Source of the DNA: Clarkia xantiana subsp. parviflora
Lineage: Eukaryota; Streptophyta; Magnoliopsida; Myrtales; Onagraceae
Assembly: GCA_036873135.1 (NCBI GenBank)
Contig: JAPTYO010000010.1
Coordinates: forward strand, 3,324,634 to 3,388,633
Direction of reading: 5' to 3'
DNA: 64,000 nucleotides
Below are positions 1-11,512 of this stretch, piece by piece (within the stretch, counting starts at the first letter, position 1; each line of letters starts with the position of its first letter). The notes under the pieces are model-generated. The model saw only the letters and a program-made list of their open reading frames with translations. It had not been told where the DNA came from and searched no databases. A program made the position numbers and the translations under genes.

Positions 1-250
1 CCAAAGCATAGTAGAAAAATCCTTTTATATTTGTAGTTATAAAAATAAAATATAAAAATAGTTAGGGAAGGGGTGGGTTGTGAAACTAAGGAGCGGGAAC
101 AATTTGAAGTATCCTGAAATTTGAAACTAGAAGGGGGAAATTTGAATTTGGGTTGAATAAACTTTAGTTAAATAATAAAGAAAAACTTAAGATAAATTGA
201 TATAAAAAACATTCATACACTCTCACCACAAATGTAGCAGTAACCCTAAT

Positions 251-547
251 TTGAGGTGGGAGGTTGTGCAGCCAAGAAGAGTAATAATCAGTTTTCGGTC
301 TGGCAGCCCTTCTCCGGTGAGATCCACTAGAAGAAAGCAACGAGAAGACATCAACGGATTCTTGTTCAAGGTCGTCCTGACTGGCGACTCTGCTGTCGGA
401 AAATCCAACCTCCTGTCGCGGATCGCGAAGAAGGAGTGCATGCTCAGCCCCAAGCCGACTATCACTGTCGAATTCGCTACTCGTACTGTAGTTATTGAAG
501 GGAAGCACATCTAGGCTCAACTATGGGACACTGCTGGTCAAGGAAGG
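251..547 (+). pseudogene. Rab11/RABA-type small GTPase, exon-1 relic with a nonsense codon
   Basis: The reading frame gives a P-loop (GDSAVGKS), the Rab effector-side stretch (VEFATRTV) and the switch II start (WDTAGQ), in the order and spacing of plant RABA GTPases. The block ends at a GT just after the position of the GQER motif, where RABA genes have their intron, so it looks like a DNA-level copy rather than a processed one. An in-frame TAG at about 512-514 replaces the residue before AQLWDTAGQ, and the conserved Glu of GQER is Gly. No second exon (YRAITSAYYRGA, NKxD, ETSA) is visible in the next 2 kb. There is no convincing start codon in RABA context. I see a dead fragment. A sequencing error at the stop is possible but would not restore the missing exon. 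Confidence 0.5.
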
Positions 548-799
548 TAACCAACTTTAACCAATTTACTCACAGAAATGCTCAGTTCGTCGTAATTCGT
601 AAATGCTCTGATTCTCGTCTTTCTTTCTTATGAGTTCTGCGATTCAATTGATTCTGTTTCGAGAAACAGTTAGCTGCTAGTTGCGTTCTTGAATTTAGTG
701 GATTCTGAATTTCATTCAGTTTTGAGAAAACACAGGGGATAGGAGACTGTAGCTTCTTTTTCTTGAAGCAGACGTAGTTTTGAGAACAGAGCAGCACTT

Positions 800-1320
800 C
801 AATTATTGATCTGACAAAATAGTTTGACAGAAATAGAGTAAACGAGAAGAAGACAGAGTCTTAGTTAAATAAACACTGCATCCTTTAACTTCTTTTAATC
901 TCACATCAGGGTCCTGATGTTCATGAAGGAGTTATTTATAGATAACAATGGAAGGAGAGACCCATATGAAAAAGAAACATGTCCACTGTTCAATTCAACG
1001 TGCGTGGTAACAAAAAAAATATCATAGTATATGATTACTTGTAGATATCATACTATATGTTAACACCAGAGTTAGTGTGTTAACATCGGAGTCAGTTAGA
1101 TACCATACTCTGTGTTAGCATAAAATTTAGTGTGTTAACATCAGAGTTAGTTGGATTCACTCTCTATGTTAGCATCAGAGTTAGTGTGTTACCATTAAGT
1201 TACGCTACTACTATATATAGTAGAAGATAATGCTTGTATAAGTTAACTGATTGAAGACTGAGATTAATACAATATGTTTTCAATCTAAACTCTCCCTAGC
1301 TTACATTACTAAATTTCTAA
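800..1320 (+). repeat. LTR-like sequence with short repeated motif
   Basis: Between about 1060 and 1190 a roughly 20-bp motif of the form GTTARCATCAGAGTTAGT recurs about five times. It is followed by a TATA-like CTATATATAG near 1211 and a short leader, a layout typical of a plant LTR promoter. No matching second LTR, primer-binding site or target duplication was found, so a solo or partial LTR is an inference. It lies where the missing downstream part of the Rab relic would be. Confidence 0.5.
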
Positions 1321-2617
1321 TAAGAAGATTTAAATAGTAGTTGAATTTCCGGTGACTTCGCTAATCTCTATAAGAATATCATCGGAATCACACTTATCTT
1401 AGTTGGAGAGAAGGTAAAAACAGGGAGAGTGGCTAATTGGGTTAGAACATAATGAATGTTCTCTGAAACTTCATTTTGGGGGTTTACTTGCTAAGCCTAG
1501 AAGAAAAGTTTTTACGTCTTCTAGAATTGAAGTCGATATTATAAGTCATTTTCAGATAGATCCTTAACCTTTTATCGTACTTGTTTAATAACTATGTTTG
1601 TTCTTCTAGAAACTTGATTCTCTCTTTTTCGACAAAGGAATAAATGCATAGTTCACCCAAAAAGAATCTGATCATTTAACCTATGTCTACTTGATGCCTT
1701 CTTCAGGATTACTACTAACATGAAGTTGATCATAAGTAGAGTAGCAACGAGTGGTTACGTTTGATGGCAGTACAACATTGAGGAGATTGTGGCACTGAGA
1801 AGCAGCATTGATTTTATTTTACGCCACAATAGTTATGTTTTCGCTTCGCTTACTTTATGGTTGTCATTAACAGCAAGCTATATTTTCTATATATGTGGTT
1901 CTGTAGCAGAGCCTTCACCAAATCTGGCACTCTCAACTTGCATGGACTTTTGGTTCCTTGAGCGATTTCAGCTCAGAAATTTACCAATGCCAACATTCTC
2001 ACTGGAAAACAAAATCAGTCTACTCCGAGTTAAATCAGAGTTCAAAACTAAACCCGGCGAGACCCAAACCAAGCTTTTAGATGATATCTTGTCTGCAGTT
2101 TTAAGCACATTCGCCTAGCAATGTGATTATATGAGTCCTATGTTCAGCATCTGTCGTTTTGTTATGTTGGATGACTTAATTATTCATTATTTTTTTAATA
2201 TTACAGGTGGTAAGAATCATCCCGTGGACAAAAGATGCATTAGGAAATCACAAGATGCATTAGGAAGATGATTGCCACTTTTCTTTAAGTCAATGTTTTA
2301 TTCTTTAAATTGTGAAAATCTTGTAATTGCACAAATTGTGACTCTTAGATTGAGTTTATTAATAAATAATTAGTTATGCTAATTGTTTCTACAAAATAAG
2401 TGTTTTTATTAAAATAATACTTAAATTGTAAAATATAATTGAATTGTTAGACTCAAAAGAGCATCATTAGTATCGACACTATACATAGGTGAGTACAAAT
2501 ATAACTTTTGGAATTTATGAATGTAATAATAAATGTGTATTTTTAGAATTAAAAATAATTGTAATTAAATAACTCTATTAAAATTAACTTTGACCATTAC
2601 TAATAATTCTAAATAAA
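1321..2617. other. Unassigned spacer
   Basis: AT-rich sequence with one open frame of about 109 codons (1789-2118, +) that begins with GTG and has no recognisable domain. No host gene, RNA gene or clear transposon end is visible. Confidence 0.5.
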
Positions 2618-3020
2618 TTTTAATTTAGTAGATACTCAATCCGACTTTTTGGAGCCACAAATGCGATACTAAAGGTTTTGAATAGATTTTAAATCGGTAA
2701 TTACTAATTTCGACTAATTTGGAACAACAAATGTAAAACTAAAGAATCTGAACAGATTTTAAATTAGTAGTTACTATATCCAACTTTTTTGGAACCACAT
2801 ATGCAATACTAAAGATTCTCAATAGATTTTAAATTAGTAGTTACTAAATCCAACTTTTTTGGAACTAAAAATGCAATACTAAAGGTTATGAATAGATTTC
2901 AAATTGATAGTTACTAAATCAGACTTTTTTGAAACTACAAGTGCAATACTAAATACTCTAATAGAGTTTAAATGCTAATTACTAAATGTCACTATTTTGA
3001 AATCATAAGTATAATACTAA
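2618..3020. repeat. 70-bp tandem repeat array, about five to six units
   Basis: The phrase CCAACTTTTTTGGAAC and variants recur at about 2641, 2710, 2780, 2850, 2920 and 2990, a regular 70-bp step. Each unit also carries TGCAATACTAAA and AATAGATTTTAAATTAGTAG. Units are diverged at many positions. The array runs directly into the CACTA-like terminal region and may be part of the same element. Confidence 0.5.
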
Positions 3021-3087
3021 ATATATATATTTGAATTGTGATGGGTAATACTAAAGGTAAGATGTAGTAATACATTAGGTAGGATAG

Positions 3088-3342
3088 ATTTGGAATCCCA
3101 TTCGGAGTGCACACAAAATTTCGGTGTGTAAATTTACACACCGATTCAAACTCACTCCATATATACAAAAAATTTCGGTGTGTACATTTTACAAACAAAA
3201 AACTCGGTGTGGAATCTTGCGTACCATTTACCATGTCCAAATTCCACACGGCTTTTTTCAGTTTGGAAGCTGTGTGTACACTTGTTTACATTCTATTTCC
3301 ACACCAATTGGACCGTGTGGAATTATGTATTTTCTTGTAGTG
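3088..3342. mobile_element. CACTA-type transposon end (partial)
   Basis: The block ends in TTTTCTTGTAGTG, the reverse complement of the classic CACTACAAGAAAA terminus of plant CACTA elements. In the preceding 250 bp are repeated motifs in both orientations (TCGGTGTGTA, CACACCGA, CCACACGG, CCGTGTGGAA), as expected of subterminal transposase-binding repeats. No opposite CACTAC end was found in the window, so only one terminus is supported. Confidence 0.5.
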
Positions 3343-4070
3343 TCTGTAGGGTTAGATATATATACCATCACATATTTTTAAAGCTATTTTTTTTTAAAGC
3401 TAATTGAGATCACCTCAATGAACACACGACCTAGCCTTTTTAGCTTGATGAATATATATATATCAAGCCCAACCCAATTACTTCCATAAATAAAAAATTT
3501 ATATTATAAAAAACGTTGTAATAAGCCTGGTATCCTTTCGGGCAAAAAAAAAAAAAAAAACTAGTCCCAAAGGTAAAGGTGACTTCACGCTTTTTTTAAA
3601 ATCGAAATTAGCTCAATCAAAAAATACCGGGCTCATCCTAATTTTACATAAAATATGTATATATAATAAAGCCCAGACTATTTAGGTCCGTCAAAAGGTG
3701 ATAAAACAACGTTTTAGTGGGCCTGATAGTTACCAAAAAAAAGTAGTGGGCCTGGTATGCTGGGTTTCTTTCTCGAAATGGAGATGTTGAGTTCGGACTT
3801 TTTAAAATGTGATAATATTTAGAATGTGAAATTATTAAGCAGTTTTTTTTTTCTTTTCGTAATCGTCAATCTAATGTTCTTTGTAACGATATATTGTAAT
3901 GAATTTCATTGCTCACTTGCTCTTCAATTTGTAGAATAATGTTAATTACACTATTTTATAACTTTTGTAATGAACATTGTATTATAATTTAAATTTATTT
4001 GTGAATAGCTAAGTAAATAAAAATAAAAAAACATAAAAAGATGCAGGGGAAAAACTGAAGTTATCAGATT
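3343..4070. other. AT-rich spacer
   Basis: No gene or clear element is visible. Short homopolymer and TA-rich tracts are present, and the right part is likely the body of the Helitron that ends at 4109. Confidence 0.5.
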
Positions 4071-4079
4071 ACAAAATTA

Positions 4080-4109
4080 CCTTGCGCTATGCAAGGGACA
4101 ACACACTAG
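4080..4109 (+). mobile_element. Helitron 3' terminus
   Basis: A perfect 6-bp stem (CCTTGC at 4080-4085, GCAAGG at 4091-4096) with a 5-nt loop is followed after nine bases by CTAG (4106-4109) and then T. Helitrons end in a short hairpin about 10 nt before CTRR and insert between A and T, so this is a good match. The 5' TC end was not located. Confidence 0.5.
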
Positions 4110-4110
4110 T

Positions 4111-4883
4111 ATATACTATATACAAACTCCGCGCACTGCATGAGTAGCGATAAAATTGAAGAATTTTTTTTTTTTAATCTAAATTTTTAATTTTTTTTAA
4201 ATCTAAATTAATATTGAAACTGCTATAAACATATAATCGATATAAATAGAGTTCATCGTAAAATTAGGCTTCAACTCATTCATACTCGCTTTCATAGGAG
4301 GGTTTTTTTCAATATTATTTTTAAATATCTCTGTTGAAATTCAAACCTTCAGCTCGAATACACTTGTTGAGAATAATAATTACAGATTAAGCTATAAACT
4401 CTTATTCATGTTCTAACATTAAAAAAAATATATGAATGCATGTATAAAAAGAAGTCAATCAAACTCAAACATCTTCATGGGATTGCACAATTTTCTCTAT
4501 AATAATAATAAAATATATTACAAAAGACAAAATAAGAGAGAAATTTGTAAAATTATTATAACGCAAGAGAAGCTCTACACATGCATGAGACGATGAGAAT
4601 ATCATTTTTCTTATAAAAAAAAACATTATTCTAGTATAGTTATGAATGGATACAAATTGTATTATATTATTAAATCTGCATGTCGTGAAGACATGCAACT
4701 ATATGTTTTTGTAATTAATTGGTGCTGATAGGATGTAGAAGCCGGCCGTTGGTGTTGTTTATATAAGATGGGAGGAGGTTAAGGATCGAAGCACGTTACC
4801 ACCGCGGTGGGTGGGGAAATCAGAACATGCTGACAAAAAGGCCTCCGGCAGCAGCACATGATTGATCAACTTTTCAAGCACTC

Positions 4884-4884
<1 letters not shown>
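4111..4884. other. AT-rich spacer
   Basis: No coding frame with family signal and no defined element. A short GC-richer patch at about 4735-4860 (CCGGCCG, CCACCGCGGTGG) stands out but was not assigned. Confidence 0.5.

Positions 4885-4923
<39 letters not shown>
4885..4923. repeat. (ATT)n microsatellite
   Basis: About 13 uninterrupted ATT units. They create a spurious poly-leucine frame on the plus strand. Confidence 0.5.
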
Positions 4924-4956
4924 TAGATTAACAATCATAAGATTTCACCGGTTTTG

Positions 4957-5537
4957 TAAAAAAAAAAAAACGACTCTTTTATTACGGTATTTAAAAATAA
5001 TTAATATTATAATAATAAAGGAAATAAATATATTTTATAAAAAATAAATTCATAAATATTGTTTAATGAAAATTAACGTATATTTGTGATACATTTTAAA
5101 AATTAAATTTATCATTTTCACAATTTGAATTTTGTTTAAAAACTCACTTGAGTAGAAATTAGAATAAATAAAATTATAATTTTTAAATAATAATAATGAC
5201 GATACTTGATGATTCATGACATTTTAATCTCTATTTTTACTTGAAAAATCGTTTGTAAATCAAAGTATTGTAAAAAAAAATTATGACTATTTTATTATAA
5301 TATTAAAAGATAAATAATACTAACAAATTAAAAGAAATAAATATATTTTATAGAAAATAAAATTATAAATATATATTTCATAAAAAAATATAAATATTAT
5401 TTAATGAAAATTAAAGTAAATCTGTGATACGTTTTGAAAATTAAATTTATCAATTTCTCAATATGTAATTTTTTTAAAAAACTTATTTGAGTAGAATAGA
5501 ATAAATAAATTTATAATTTTTAAATAATAATAATGAC
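4957..5537. repeat. Diverged tandem duplication upstream of the TPX2 gene
   Basis: Copy 1 spans about 4957-5200 and copy 2 about 5268-5537. Both run from an A-tract through TATTTTATAxAAAATAAA, TTTAATGAAAATTAA, TGTGATACxTTTTxAAAATT and TTGAGTAGAA to TAAATAATAATAATGAC. The copies differ by many substitutions and small indels. A related AT-rich stretch recurs around 58380-58510. Confidence 0.5.
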
Positions 5538-5539
5538 AA

Positions 5540-6030
5540 TAGTTAACTTAATTAATGTATCTCTCTCTACCTTTTAGTTTCCCACTCTCTTTGGTGCTTC
5601 CATCCATAACTGTTCACTCTGCATTAGCTCGTTTTCTGGATTAAGAAGAATCTACAACTTTGTTTCATCTTCAATGTTGGCTCCACCTCTGATCTGACAA
5701 GGCGCCCATATACCAACGCAAGTCTTGGAATTTTCCATTTCGGTCATGATTCAGATGCACATCCTTGCTTGATACACTAAGATTTCTTCTCTGCAATGCG
5801 TAATTGAGGTATTATTCATTTCTTGATGCTTACTTAACTTAAATTGAAACTCTATGTCGATCATTGATACTAAGGGGGTAATGTTCAGCAGCCGGAGTTC
5901 TTCCTTCAGCTTGAATCTAACAACTGCAGCTTGGACGCGAAAACATTGATGATTGATCTTCTTATTCCTCATGCAGTTTTGAAGTCAGCTGAAGAAAAAT
6001 TCAAGTCAGTCTTGCTTGACCATAGATCTC
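5540..6030 (+). promoter_or_regulatory. Likely promoter and 5' UTR of the WVD2-like gene
   Basis: Pyrimidine-rich sequence (TCTCTCTCTACC at about 5560) leads into less AT-rich sequence before the ATG at 6031, as is common in plant leaders. An intron may lie within the leader. The exact transcription start cannot be placed. Confidence 0.5.
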
Positions 6031-8913
6031 ATGGCTGGAGAGATTGGAGATTCGTATAATTTTTGCTTCCAGGTTTTGCTTCTTGCCTTTGCATGTTACT
6101 ACCTATAATGATCTGTTCTTATTTCATGCTATTGCTTGCGTATTATGTGCTCGATCAATGGTGGCTGATAACGAGCAGAATATTCTAGTAAGACACTGAC
6201 TTCTTTGATCAAGTTGGATTTTTACTATTGCTACTGAAGTACTTTTTCCTCTTAGAAGGTTTAGCTGATTGAATATCTTGCTGTCAAGTAGCTATAACCT
6301 AATTCTAGGTCAGAAGAGATAGATCTGAAATAGCTTGATTCAGTCAGATGCAAAATCATCACGATCTGATCTACTGTCGTCTAGTTTCAAGTATATCTTA
6401 GATGGGTAGGATAACATGATTTTCCATTCTAAAAGTAATAAATCCAAATCTGTAGGGAGATTCAGTTCACTCTGGCTCAATTTCGTTCGGAAGGTTTGAG
6501 AATGAATCTTTAGCTTGGGAACGGAGGTCTTCTTTCTCGCGAAACAGGTATCTTGAGGAGGTTGAAACATGCTCCAAACCAGGTTCGGTTAACGAGAAGA
6601 AAGCATATTTTGAAGCTCAATTCAGGAAGAAGAAGCTTCTCCTGCAGCAATCTTCATTTGAGCAGCAAACCGAGACAGATGATCAACCGAGTGATGGATA
6701 TGATGCATCAGAGAATATGTATAGCAGCGATGAATCTCAGAATGTATATATTGCTGGAAATAGAAATAATAATAATAATGTCTGTGGGTTTGATGACAGC
6801 ACCATGTATTCAGAATATGGAGTTAATGATAGAGAAGTGGATATATTCGTGTCAGAATGTGAAAATAATGCCACTAAAATTGATGTCATAGAGGAGAGCA
6901 TTTTTGAAGAAGACTATCGTACAGAAGAACCGAATCATTCTGAGGATGAATGTAACGAGATACCTATACTTTTCATGAAAGACGAAATGCAAGAGAATCA
7001 ATGCTCAGACGATGATGAAGTGGGAATCGTGAAGTTATCATCGGAAGTTATCCATCCATCTTCCGAATTCACAACAACAGCTGATGAAGCAATGAGTTAT
7101 TCTGAAGAGTACCAATCCTCACCAAAGGTATGACTTGCATTTGCTATTTCAATGTCCGACACATTTTTAGTACCATAAACATTTGATTTGTAATGTGTTA
7201 TCAGTTGGCTCTGTGTGAATGAGGACTTCAGGTTTCTTCCAATTTTGCCTAGTATGTGGTGAAGTGTGATTCACATATGTGCTTTTGTGGTTTCAGTTGA
7301 ATAATCCGGTGGAACTGGAACCGACAAAAGTTCAAATAAAATCTCAACCTGTAGCAGCTCATGCTCGGACAACTGCATCTGGCAAACCATCACAAGTTTC
7401 TGATAAAAAGATGATTATAAGGAGAATAGGAGCAAGTACGCTCCGAGTAGGTCAAGAAAAACATGCACCAGTTACTTCATCCGCTCCATCTCGTGGAACT
7501 TCAACTTCAGGGGTATGAATGAACTTAAATTTTTTCCTACTGTTTTGATTTCTTAACTTATTAATTATTCACTTTACCATATATAAAAATTAATTGTCGA
7601 TATGATTCTGGGCTACTCTGCACAGGGTAGAGATAGTCAGAGAACAAAAGCAGCTAAGGAGACTAGATGGTACTTCTATCGTCCATCCAAAATTATAAAT
7701 AGCTAAAAAATGATGTATTATTCATGAAAGGAACTGATTATTATGCTTGTCTTGCTAAATGTTTCAGTGCAAGGGAATCAAAGGGAAAGAAGTTTGCTGT
7801 TGCATCCCCATCATCTGCAATTATCAACATTGAATCAAGAGGGGATTCAACTGAGAGCAGGTTAGTAATTTTTAGTCCTACACCTTTTTTTCTTGGAAAT
7901 ATGGAATATTCCGCTCTCTGAGGGTGGTTTCTTTCCGTTTATTTTAGGAGGCGGAGGAGTCCAGACTCGAGAAATCCCGAGGAAAAGTCAAATCCCAAAA
8001 GTTTCAATTTCAAAAGCAATGAACGTGCTGAAAGAAGGAAAGAGGTACATTTCTGTTATAATATCTCCAAGTCTAGTTAGTTATTTTGCTTGATATTAAT
8101 TAAAGTCTTGAACTCATTTATGTTGTGGGGCTGGTACCAGTTCTATCGGAAGCTGGAGGAGAAAATGCATGCAAAGGAAACTGAAACAAATCAGATCCAA
8201 GCAAAAGTACAGGCAAGATAATCTTTCGGATCTTTTACTTGTGAATTTATTAGTGAAAGAAGTTGTCCATTTGATATCAGGTTCTTGTCTGCAGCAACAT
8301 CTAGCATCTGTTTTGTTTTCGGTTCTACTAGACAGTGTATAAGTGAAGCAGACTTCTCTGTTATTGCAGGAGAAAACAGAAGCCGAGATAAAACAGTTGA
8401 GGAAAAGGCTGAACTTCAAAGCCACCCCTATGCCTTCTTTTTATAATGCGGATGGAAGAAGGGTACGGTTCGAGGCCTCCTCTTTTTTTATATACATATA
8501 TGTGGGGGCTATTAATTTGATTTAGTGGGGCAATCCTGATGGATTGAATTTTTCATTTTGATGTTTCTTAGTCCTCAAGTAAAGGCAGAGAAAGTAAGGA
8601 GGATTCTAAAAAAGAAGCTGCTTCTACTGCCACTACAGCAGTAACTGCAAGTAGATCTCACCATCATCATTATACCAAGATACTGTCAGTTTCTGGGGCA
8701 AGTGATCTCTCCGTAGCAAGCAGCTATCGTACTTCTGCAAGTTCTGTGCAGAAGAAGAAGCAAGAAGCACCGAGGAGAGCAGAGATGAAGATGACAACAA
8801 ATGCAAGAAGCAGCAGCAGCAGCAGTAGTGTTCCAAAGAAAGCTATTGGGAATATCGGATTGAGTTGCAGGAGAGGCGCAAGTTATACTACAGCAGTTGG
8901 TGTTACCTCCTAG
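6031..8913 (+). CDS. WDL7: WVD2-like protein with TPX2 C-terminal domain (nine coding exons)
   Basis: The predicted product is a microtubule-binding protein of the plant WVD2-LIKE/TPX2 family, which acts on cortical microtubules in anisotropic cell growth. Coding exons: 6031-6072, 6456-7127, 7297-7512, 7626-7669, 7768-7860, 7948-8044, 8141-8212, 8370-8462, 8572-8913. They join in frame to 556 residues. The N-terminus has the family block ISFGRFENESLAWERRSSFS followed by YLEEVE and SKPGSVNEKKAYFEAQF. An acidic middle follows (about residues 60-235). The TPX2 domain (about 375-445) contains ERRKEFYRKLEEKMHAKE and FKATPMPSFY. The tail is Ser/Lys-rich. The intron at 8213 starts with GC, not GT. 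The start is the first ATG in good context, and the family begins with MAG. An AATAAA lies at 8966-8971. The paralogue assignment (WDL7-like) is from memory of family sequences. Confidence 0.5.
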
Positions 8914-9915
8914 TTCTAGTCCTACTCTTCACCAGACATGGCCCGACCTGACCGACCGACTTGTGAATAAAGAAGAAAGAGCGTATGAATATACCACGGC
9001 CGATGCTCTTGCTTTCTTTCACACAGTCAATCTGCTGCACAGCCAGCCAAACGGGTATATATCCTAATGTTGCCTACTGTAGATTATGAATAATGATAAC
9101 AATAATAATATTGTTCTTGTTCAAGATGGTAAAGTAGTAATGGAGACAATAAAATCACGTAAGGAACCGAGCGAGTGAGTCTGCTGGTAGCCGAATGCTC
9201 TTCCAATCGATCGGCAGTTTCATTGGTTTGTTTGTACAATTTATTTACTTGTTTATTATGAAATGGTTACAAGTTAGTGCAACAGAAGAGGAGGTTGTAG
9301 TTTGTTGTAGAAATGAAATGTGTATACAAGGAATGTTGGTGTGTGAGGTTGGTTAAGTTGGGGAATAAAGTAACTAACGTGTTCTAGTTTGCTTGTTGTG
9401 CATGTACTCAAAAATTAGTATTTGAAGTCTTATAGAATAACTATATTATGAATAAACTAGGCATTTCCACCGTGGGAGAGGTTGGATATTTTATGTAATA
9501 TAATTGTTAAAGTAAATGTTGGTGGTTCTTCCTTCAAGAGAACTTAAAAGCGTTTGATTCTGGTAATCTTATACAATGAATAGAAAAATTACACTAAATA
9601 TTATAGGGTTAAGAACATAATAAGGGCGGTTAAGAACATAATAGAGGCCTGAATGTTTTTTCATGTTGTCAAAAGGGGTCTTAATTGAAAAAACGTATTA
9701 TTAAAACTTTTGAGTTCTCATCTTAGCCAATTAGTTTACTGCTTTCTTTTTAAATTCCAATCATCTTTTAGCTGTTCTCTCTCAAGAACTCCCGTGGCAT
9801 CCAGTAGCGCTTCTCCTTCGGGCACATGTAGTTATTTATTCCCTCATGCTCCTAAGGATCTTAAGGCGAATTCTCTTTCGTGCGTGCTGTAATATAAAGT
9901 GTAATTTTATATTAT
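8914..9915. other. 3' UTR and intergenic spacer
   Basis: Begins with the WVD2-like 3' UTR (AATAAA at 8966). The rest has no coding signal, and the 60-codon plus frame at 9710 has no family features. Confidence 0.5.
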
Positions 9916-10556
9916 AGTGTTTGGTATGTGATGTAATGTGATTTTATTATTATTATATTAATCTATATGACAGTATATTATATATTAATATGATAAAATT
10001 TAAAAGAATACACATTTTGACAGTAACTAACTTCTAAACTTTATTTTTTTTAGTTAAAACTATAATTATTTGTGAACTACAAAAACTAAACATTTAAACT
10101 CAAAGAATAACTATTAAAGTTCTATTAATTAAAATATTTTATAAGACACATAATTTTAATAAACAAAAATGCAATGAAAAAAACTTTATTCATTTTATAC
10201 AAACATCGCGTACATTATTTTTTATTATAATAATGAGTTATGAAGTAGATAAAAAATAAAAATCTAATAATAATAATATTATTATTATAATAACTATAAA
10301 GATAATATAAAATATTTATTTAATTAATAAATAATAATAAAATAATAACACTCCGTAATGTTGTGCGTAATCTCGCATCACATCCATTTTTTAATGTAAT
10401 CTCATATACATTGAATAGAGTTTGGACTTAATCTCATATTACAATGGACATTACGTTGCAATGCACATTACGTCGTTTGGCAAACCAAACAACATAATAT
10501 GGATGTGACGTGAGACGTAATGTGAGATTACATTCATCCAAACACCTCAAAGTAAT
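9916..10556. mobile_element. MITE-like element with GTGTTTGG ends
   Basis: The left end reads GTGTTTGGTATGTGATGTAA. The right end, read in reverse, is GTGTTTGGATGAATGTAATC, so the two form imperfect terminal inverted repeats. The interior repeats GTAATGTGAGATTACA-like and TTTGGCAAACCAAAC motifs. Related pieces lie at about 12050-12160 and 33080-33155. The target duplication is unclear. Confidence 0.5.
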
Positions 10557-10978
10557 TACATGTGAATTTTTTGGTGCATTTCTAAATCTAAAAATTATCG
10601 GCCGTGTAACACACGACAATTAGCATTTGAGAAAAAAATCGTTGTAAATAAATTTTAAATTCCAGAATTATCGAATACTTAGATGGCATTTTGATTTGTT
10701 TACTTATTTTGGTAAGGCATAGTAGTGGAGAGCAGTCAGTACTCATGTCCTTTTAATAATGCATATTGCATGGTATCATGCAGAAGTGAAACCCTAATAA
10801 TATATATAACTATTATAATAAAATAAAAATAAATAAATAACGAACGAGTGAAAAACATGGGCAGAAAATTTAAGGACCCACAATTACAAAAACGCAGTCT
10901 ATTGATGGATGATGGTGGCATCTTCTGCCCAATTTCTGCTACCAAATTATTCCTTACCTATCAATCTTAATTTAGTTA
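10557..10978. other. AT-rich spacer
   Basis: No gene or defined element recognised. Confidence 0.5.
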
Positions 10979-11512
10979 TTATTATTAGGGTTAACATATC
11001 TTTTGGTCCATAATGTTTAACTAATTTTAGGTTTTGGTCCATAATGTTTTTTTTTCTAGTTTTTGTTTCATATATTTGCATTTTTTTTTCTAGTTTTTGT
11101 CCGACCGTTACATTCCCTCCATTTTTTCCGTTAAGTACCATGTGCAAGTCACGTGGTCCACCCTAAACATTCAATTTTGTTTAAATTTGGGGGAATTGAC
11201 ACCCTAAACCTAGTTCAATTTGGGCGAATTGAACTAGGTTTAATGGGTCAAATTTGGGGAATTGACATCCTAAGCCTAGTTCAATGGGTCAATTCCCTCA
11301 AATTTGAACAAAATTGAAAGTTTATGGTGGATCACGTGACTTGCACATGTCACTTAACGGAAAAAATGGACGGAATGTAACGGTCGAACCAAAACTAGAA
11401 AAATCTGCAAACACATGGTACCAAAACTAGACAAAAAAAAAACACATTATAAACTAAAACTAAAAAATGATCAAACATTATAGACCAAAAGACGTGTTAA
11501 CCCTTATTATTA
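10979..11512. mobile_element. Palindromic MITE, GGGTTAAC family (copy A)
   Basis: The element (10988-11503) begins GGGTTAACA and ends TGTTAACCC. The two arms are reverse complements through AAGTCACGTG, CCGTTAAGT and TTGGTCCATAATG blocks. It is flanked by TTATTATTA on both sides, a 9-bp duplication that is low-complexity in itself but matches the length seen at better copies. No open frame longer than a shadow is present, so it is non-autonomous. The 9-bp duplication suggests Mutator-like mobilisation. Confidence 0.5.

Noticed and set aside
1789..2118. 109-codon plus-strand open frame in the Rab-relic spacer
   Set aside because: It begins with GTG, has no in-frame ATG near the start, no recognisable domain and no convincing splice partner, so a gene call is not supported.
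4862..5047. Poly-leucine open frame
   Set aside because: Created by translating the (ATT)n microsatellite and A-rich tract.
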